Source: CAJBNH01 sp964447285 (GTDB lineage Bacteria; Myxococcota_A; UBA9042). From it: 64,000 nt of DNA. A model generated the notes under the pieces. The model was not told the origin of the DNA and made no database searches. It saw nothing but the letters and a program-made list of their open reading frames with translations. A program made the translations under genes and the position numbers. Shown in pieces: positions 62,411 to 64,000 of this stretch (position 1 is its first letter; each line of letters begins with the position of its first letter). The stretch is taken from contig CAYURO010000020.1 in assembly GCA_964447285.1 (NCBI GenBank), forward strand, positions 19,285-83,284, in the 5' to 3' direction.

Positions 62411-63418
62411 ATGACCAGACGCCCGCTACGCCAGCTCCTTCCCAAAGCCGCCCTGTGGGCGTTGGCGGCGAGCCTTGGCCTGTCGCTGGCGTGCTGGCTG
62501 GGCGTGTGGCTGGCGACTGAGCACGGCGACCGCAACGTGGTGCTGGTCGGCGACTCGTTTACCGGCAACTACCGGTTCGAGGTCGGCCAACGCATCGAGG
62601 ACCGCCTGCAGACGTCGCTGGGCCCCAAGTGGCGCGTCTGGAATGCCGCGCGGCCGGGCGCCCGCACGCTCGACATGCTGCTGCAGCTGCATCAGGCGCG
62701 CACGCTGTACGGCGACCCGGATTTGGTGGTGTTGCCGCTGTTCGTGACCAAGTTCGCGGTAGACAAGCCCTATCTGCGGCTGGACAAGCGCGGCGACAAC
62801 CTGAAGTGGCTGCGGCTCGACTCGGCGGCGGGCCCCGTGCTGGATTCGCTGGACACCGAGCACTGGAAGAAGCTGGCCATCCACAAGGCCGGGCTGCTGG
62901 TGGGTTTCTACGACCTGCTCGAGTACGCGTGGATCGAGGCCGTGCAGAGCCCGAACGAGCGCGCTGCGATGCGCGCGCACGATGTCGGCCGCACCCAGGC
63001 GATCGAGGCCAAGATCGCGAGCCACGCGCGGGAGTGGGAGCGGATCGACCCGACGGCGCCTGGATTCGCCGACGGCCCCGCGGCGCGCGACTTGGACCTG
63101 CTGGTCACGTATGCCCGCACCGAGCGCATCCCCCTGCTGGTCCTGCTGATTCCGGTGGGCAACATGGACGCGGTGGCGCGGGTGTTCTCGCCGCTGGCGC
63201 AGCAGCACCTGGAGCAGGCGCGGCAGGTAACGCGCGCGTGGTGCGAGACGCGGGGCGTGGCGGTGGTGGATCTGACGGATGCGATACCTGGCCGCACCTA
63301 CGACGACTTTACGCACTTGAACCGCGTTGAGGGCAACGACGTGCTTGCCTCGGCGGTGGCTGGGTTTGTTCGGGGTGGGGGGATGGCGGCGACGCCGGGC
63401 ATGCCGGCGTCGAAGTAG
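62411..63418 (+). CDS. Membrane-anchored SGNH-hydrolase-like acyltransferase partner
   Basis: 335 residues. One N-terminal membrane anchor (about 13-35), then an SGNH/GDSL-like periplasmic domain: nucleophile Ser49 in VGDSFTGN, and the Asp/His pair in DDFTHLN near residue 297-302. This is the arrangement seen in AlgJ/AlgX-like partners, which finish acyl transfer started by the MBOAT protein. ATG at 62411, 27 bases after the MBOAT stop. Together they probably acylate an extracellular polymer. Only parts of the SGNH blocks are clear, so esterase activity is possible. Confidence 0.82.
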   Translation: MTRRPLRQLLPKAALWALAASLGLSLACWLGVWLATEHGDRNVVLVGDSFTGNYRFEVGQRIEDRLQTSLGPKWRVWNAARPGARTLDMLLQLHQARTLYGDPDLVVLPLFVTKFAVDKPYLRLDKRGDNLKWLRLDSAAGPVLDSLDTEHWKKLAIHKAGLLVGFYDLLEYAWIEAVQSPNERAAMRAHDVGRTQAIEAKIASHAREWERIDPTAPGFADGPAARDLDLLVTYARTERIPLLVLLIPVGNMDAVARVFSPLAQQHLEQARQVTRAWCETRGVAVVDLTDAIPGRTYDDFTHLNRVEGNDVLASAVAGFVRGGGMAATPGMPASK

Positions 63419-63450
63419 TCTGCACGGGCAGTCGGGCCTTTCCGGGTTGG

Positions 63451-63470
63451 GACGGGCCTCTGCGCCCGTC
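63451..63470. repeat. Perfect 7-bp hairpin after the SGNH gene
   Basis: GACGGGC (63451-63457) and GCCCGTC (63464-63470) pair perfectly around CTCTGC, 33 bases after the stop at 63418. No T run follows, so it is either a factor-independent terminator of weak type or part of the repeat cluster that continues to 63606. Confidence 0.5.
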
Positions 63471-63555
63471 AGGTTCCGTGCGCATTCGGCGGATCGTGGC
63501 GGGTGGCGGGCGGTCGGCCGTGTTTCGGGCGTTGCCGTGGACCGCCATCGGACAA

Positions 63556-63606
63556 CCCGGCATTGAAATACCGGGCTATCATTTGAGAAGCCCGCCTTCG
63601 CGGGCT
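63556..63606. repeat. Paired hairpins, REP-like intergenic element
   Basis: CCCGG (63556-63560) pairs with CCGGG (63571-63575) around an AT-rich loop; 13 bases later AGCCCGC (63589-63595) pairs perfectly with GCGGGCT (63600-63606) around CTTC. Two hairpins in tandem with an AT-rich spacer is the layout of REP/BIME elements mobilised by RAYT transposases. No RAYT gene is in the window. Copy number elsewhere in the genome cannot be seen. Confidence 0.45.
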
Positions 63607-63635
63607 ACCCGTTGACCCCGCCGCCAGCCGCCCGT

Positions 63636-64000
63636 CTAATCGCCCAACGCCCCCTCCAACGCCTCGATCTTGCCCCGCAATTGCGCCAGCGCCGCCCGCA
63701 GCCGCTTGCGCTGCGGCCCCCGCACCTTGGCTGGGTCGACTCTGGCCCAGCGCCCGGTCCACGCATCGACCTGCACTGACCACTTCTCGGCGACCGTGAC
63801 CAGTCGCCCGGCCTGGGGTTGCGGACCGTCGTCGGCGGGATCCTCGGCGGGCGGTTGGATGCCCGGTGCCGACGGATCGCCATCGATCTCGCCGCCCGCC
63901 AGCACATGCCCCACCGCGTCGCGCAGCTGCCGCACCGTCCAGTCGCCCTGCACCGCCGCCACGGCCAGGCGCGTGCGCGTGGTCGGGTCGGCCACCCGCG
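63636..64000 (-). CDS. C-terminal part of an unassigned protein, possibly ParB-like (5' end outside window)
   Basis: The frame is open through the right edge, so only the last 120 or so residues are seen. TRLAVAAVQGDWTVRQLRDAV resembles the end of the ParB/KorB-type helix-turn-helix region, and the tail (about the last 40 residues) is a charged helix with QRKRLRAALAQLRGKIEALE, suited to dimer formation. This similarity is weak. Other DNA-binding or unknown proteins are equally possible. It converges on the SGNH gene across the hairpin cluster. Confidence 0.5.
   Translation of the reverse strand, partial: RVADPTTRTRLAVAAVQGDWTVRQLRDAVGHVLAGGEIDGDPSAPGIQPPAEDPADDGPQPQAGRLVTVAEKWSVQVDAWTGRWARVDPAKVRGPQRKRLRAALAQLRGKIEALEGALGD

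Noticed and set aside
1..64000. tRNA, rRNA and riboswitch genes
   Set aside because: I saw no tRNA cloverleaf signatures or rRNA-like stretches by reading; a covariance-model scan would be needed to exclude small RNAs.

Overview
The window looks like part of the chromosome of a Myxococcota-type bacterium (old Deltaproteobacteria), probably a metagenome or draft assembly. The grounds are: strongly GC-rich sequence throughout; large secreted proteins made of cysteine-rich CxDGNPCTxDxC repeats and MopE-like DDDCDG motifs; a TIGR02232-like myxobacterial disulfide repeat; a MYXO-CTERM-like sorting tail; Hanks-type Ser/Thr kinases, one fused to a cyclase-like and an AAA domain; and an OmpA protein with TSP3 calcium repeats. 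Two runs of exactly 100 N (56069-56168, 57642-57741) mark assembly gaps. I recognised no rRNA, tRNA, CRISPR array, prophage or insertion sequence.

Layout. 1-9722: a surface-protein block. It holds the end of a propeller/Cys-rich protein, a 110-aa Tat-type lipoprotein with three KYGGP repeats, a P-domain/fibrinogen-like protein, and two divergent paralogous Cys-rich lipoproteins with different C-terminal heads. 9945-24942: a kinase/AAA regulator, an SDR dehydrogenase, bifunctional FTCD (histidine and folate metabolism), a two-component pair, an MFS transporter, an M3 peptidase, envelope proteins and a glycosyltransferase. 24965-28658 (minus): spoIID-like, aroC and a lipoprotein in one operon. 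28815-36200 (plus): a Ser/Thr kinase, an O-antigen-ligase-like/TPR protein, etfB, etfA and mnmE. 36205-39286 (minus): hom-thrC-DUF1636-hpt, joined by ATGA overlaps. 39471-47647: a tiny Lys-rich protein, a ChaN-like lipoprotein, a B12-binding radical SAM enzyme, an amidase-like protein, an RCC1-type lipoprotein and a cupin. 47684-49617 (minus): a sodium/solute symporter with a 74-aa two-helix partner.

49844-63418 (plus) is the most striking part. It runs from a Cys-rich lipoprotein through a TSP3/OmpA protein to a giant protein with at least 42 complete calcium-binding-type EGF repeats and a MYXO-CTERM-like tail. An MBOAT acyltransferase and its SGNH partner follow. I infer a calcium-dependent cell-surface adhesion system with a nearby acylation pair. 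The joint function is not demonstrated by the sequence.

The housekeeping genes (aroC, hom, thrC, mnmE, etfAB, ftcD) show this is core chromosome. The secreted giants, the poly-G tract, the structured leaders and the KYGGP peptide are the least explained parts.
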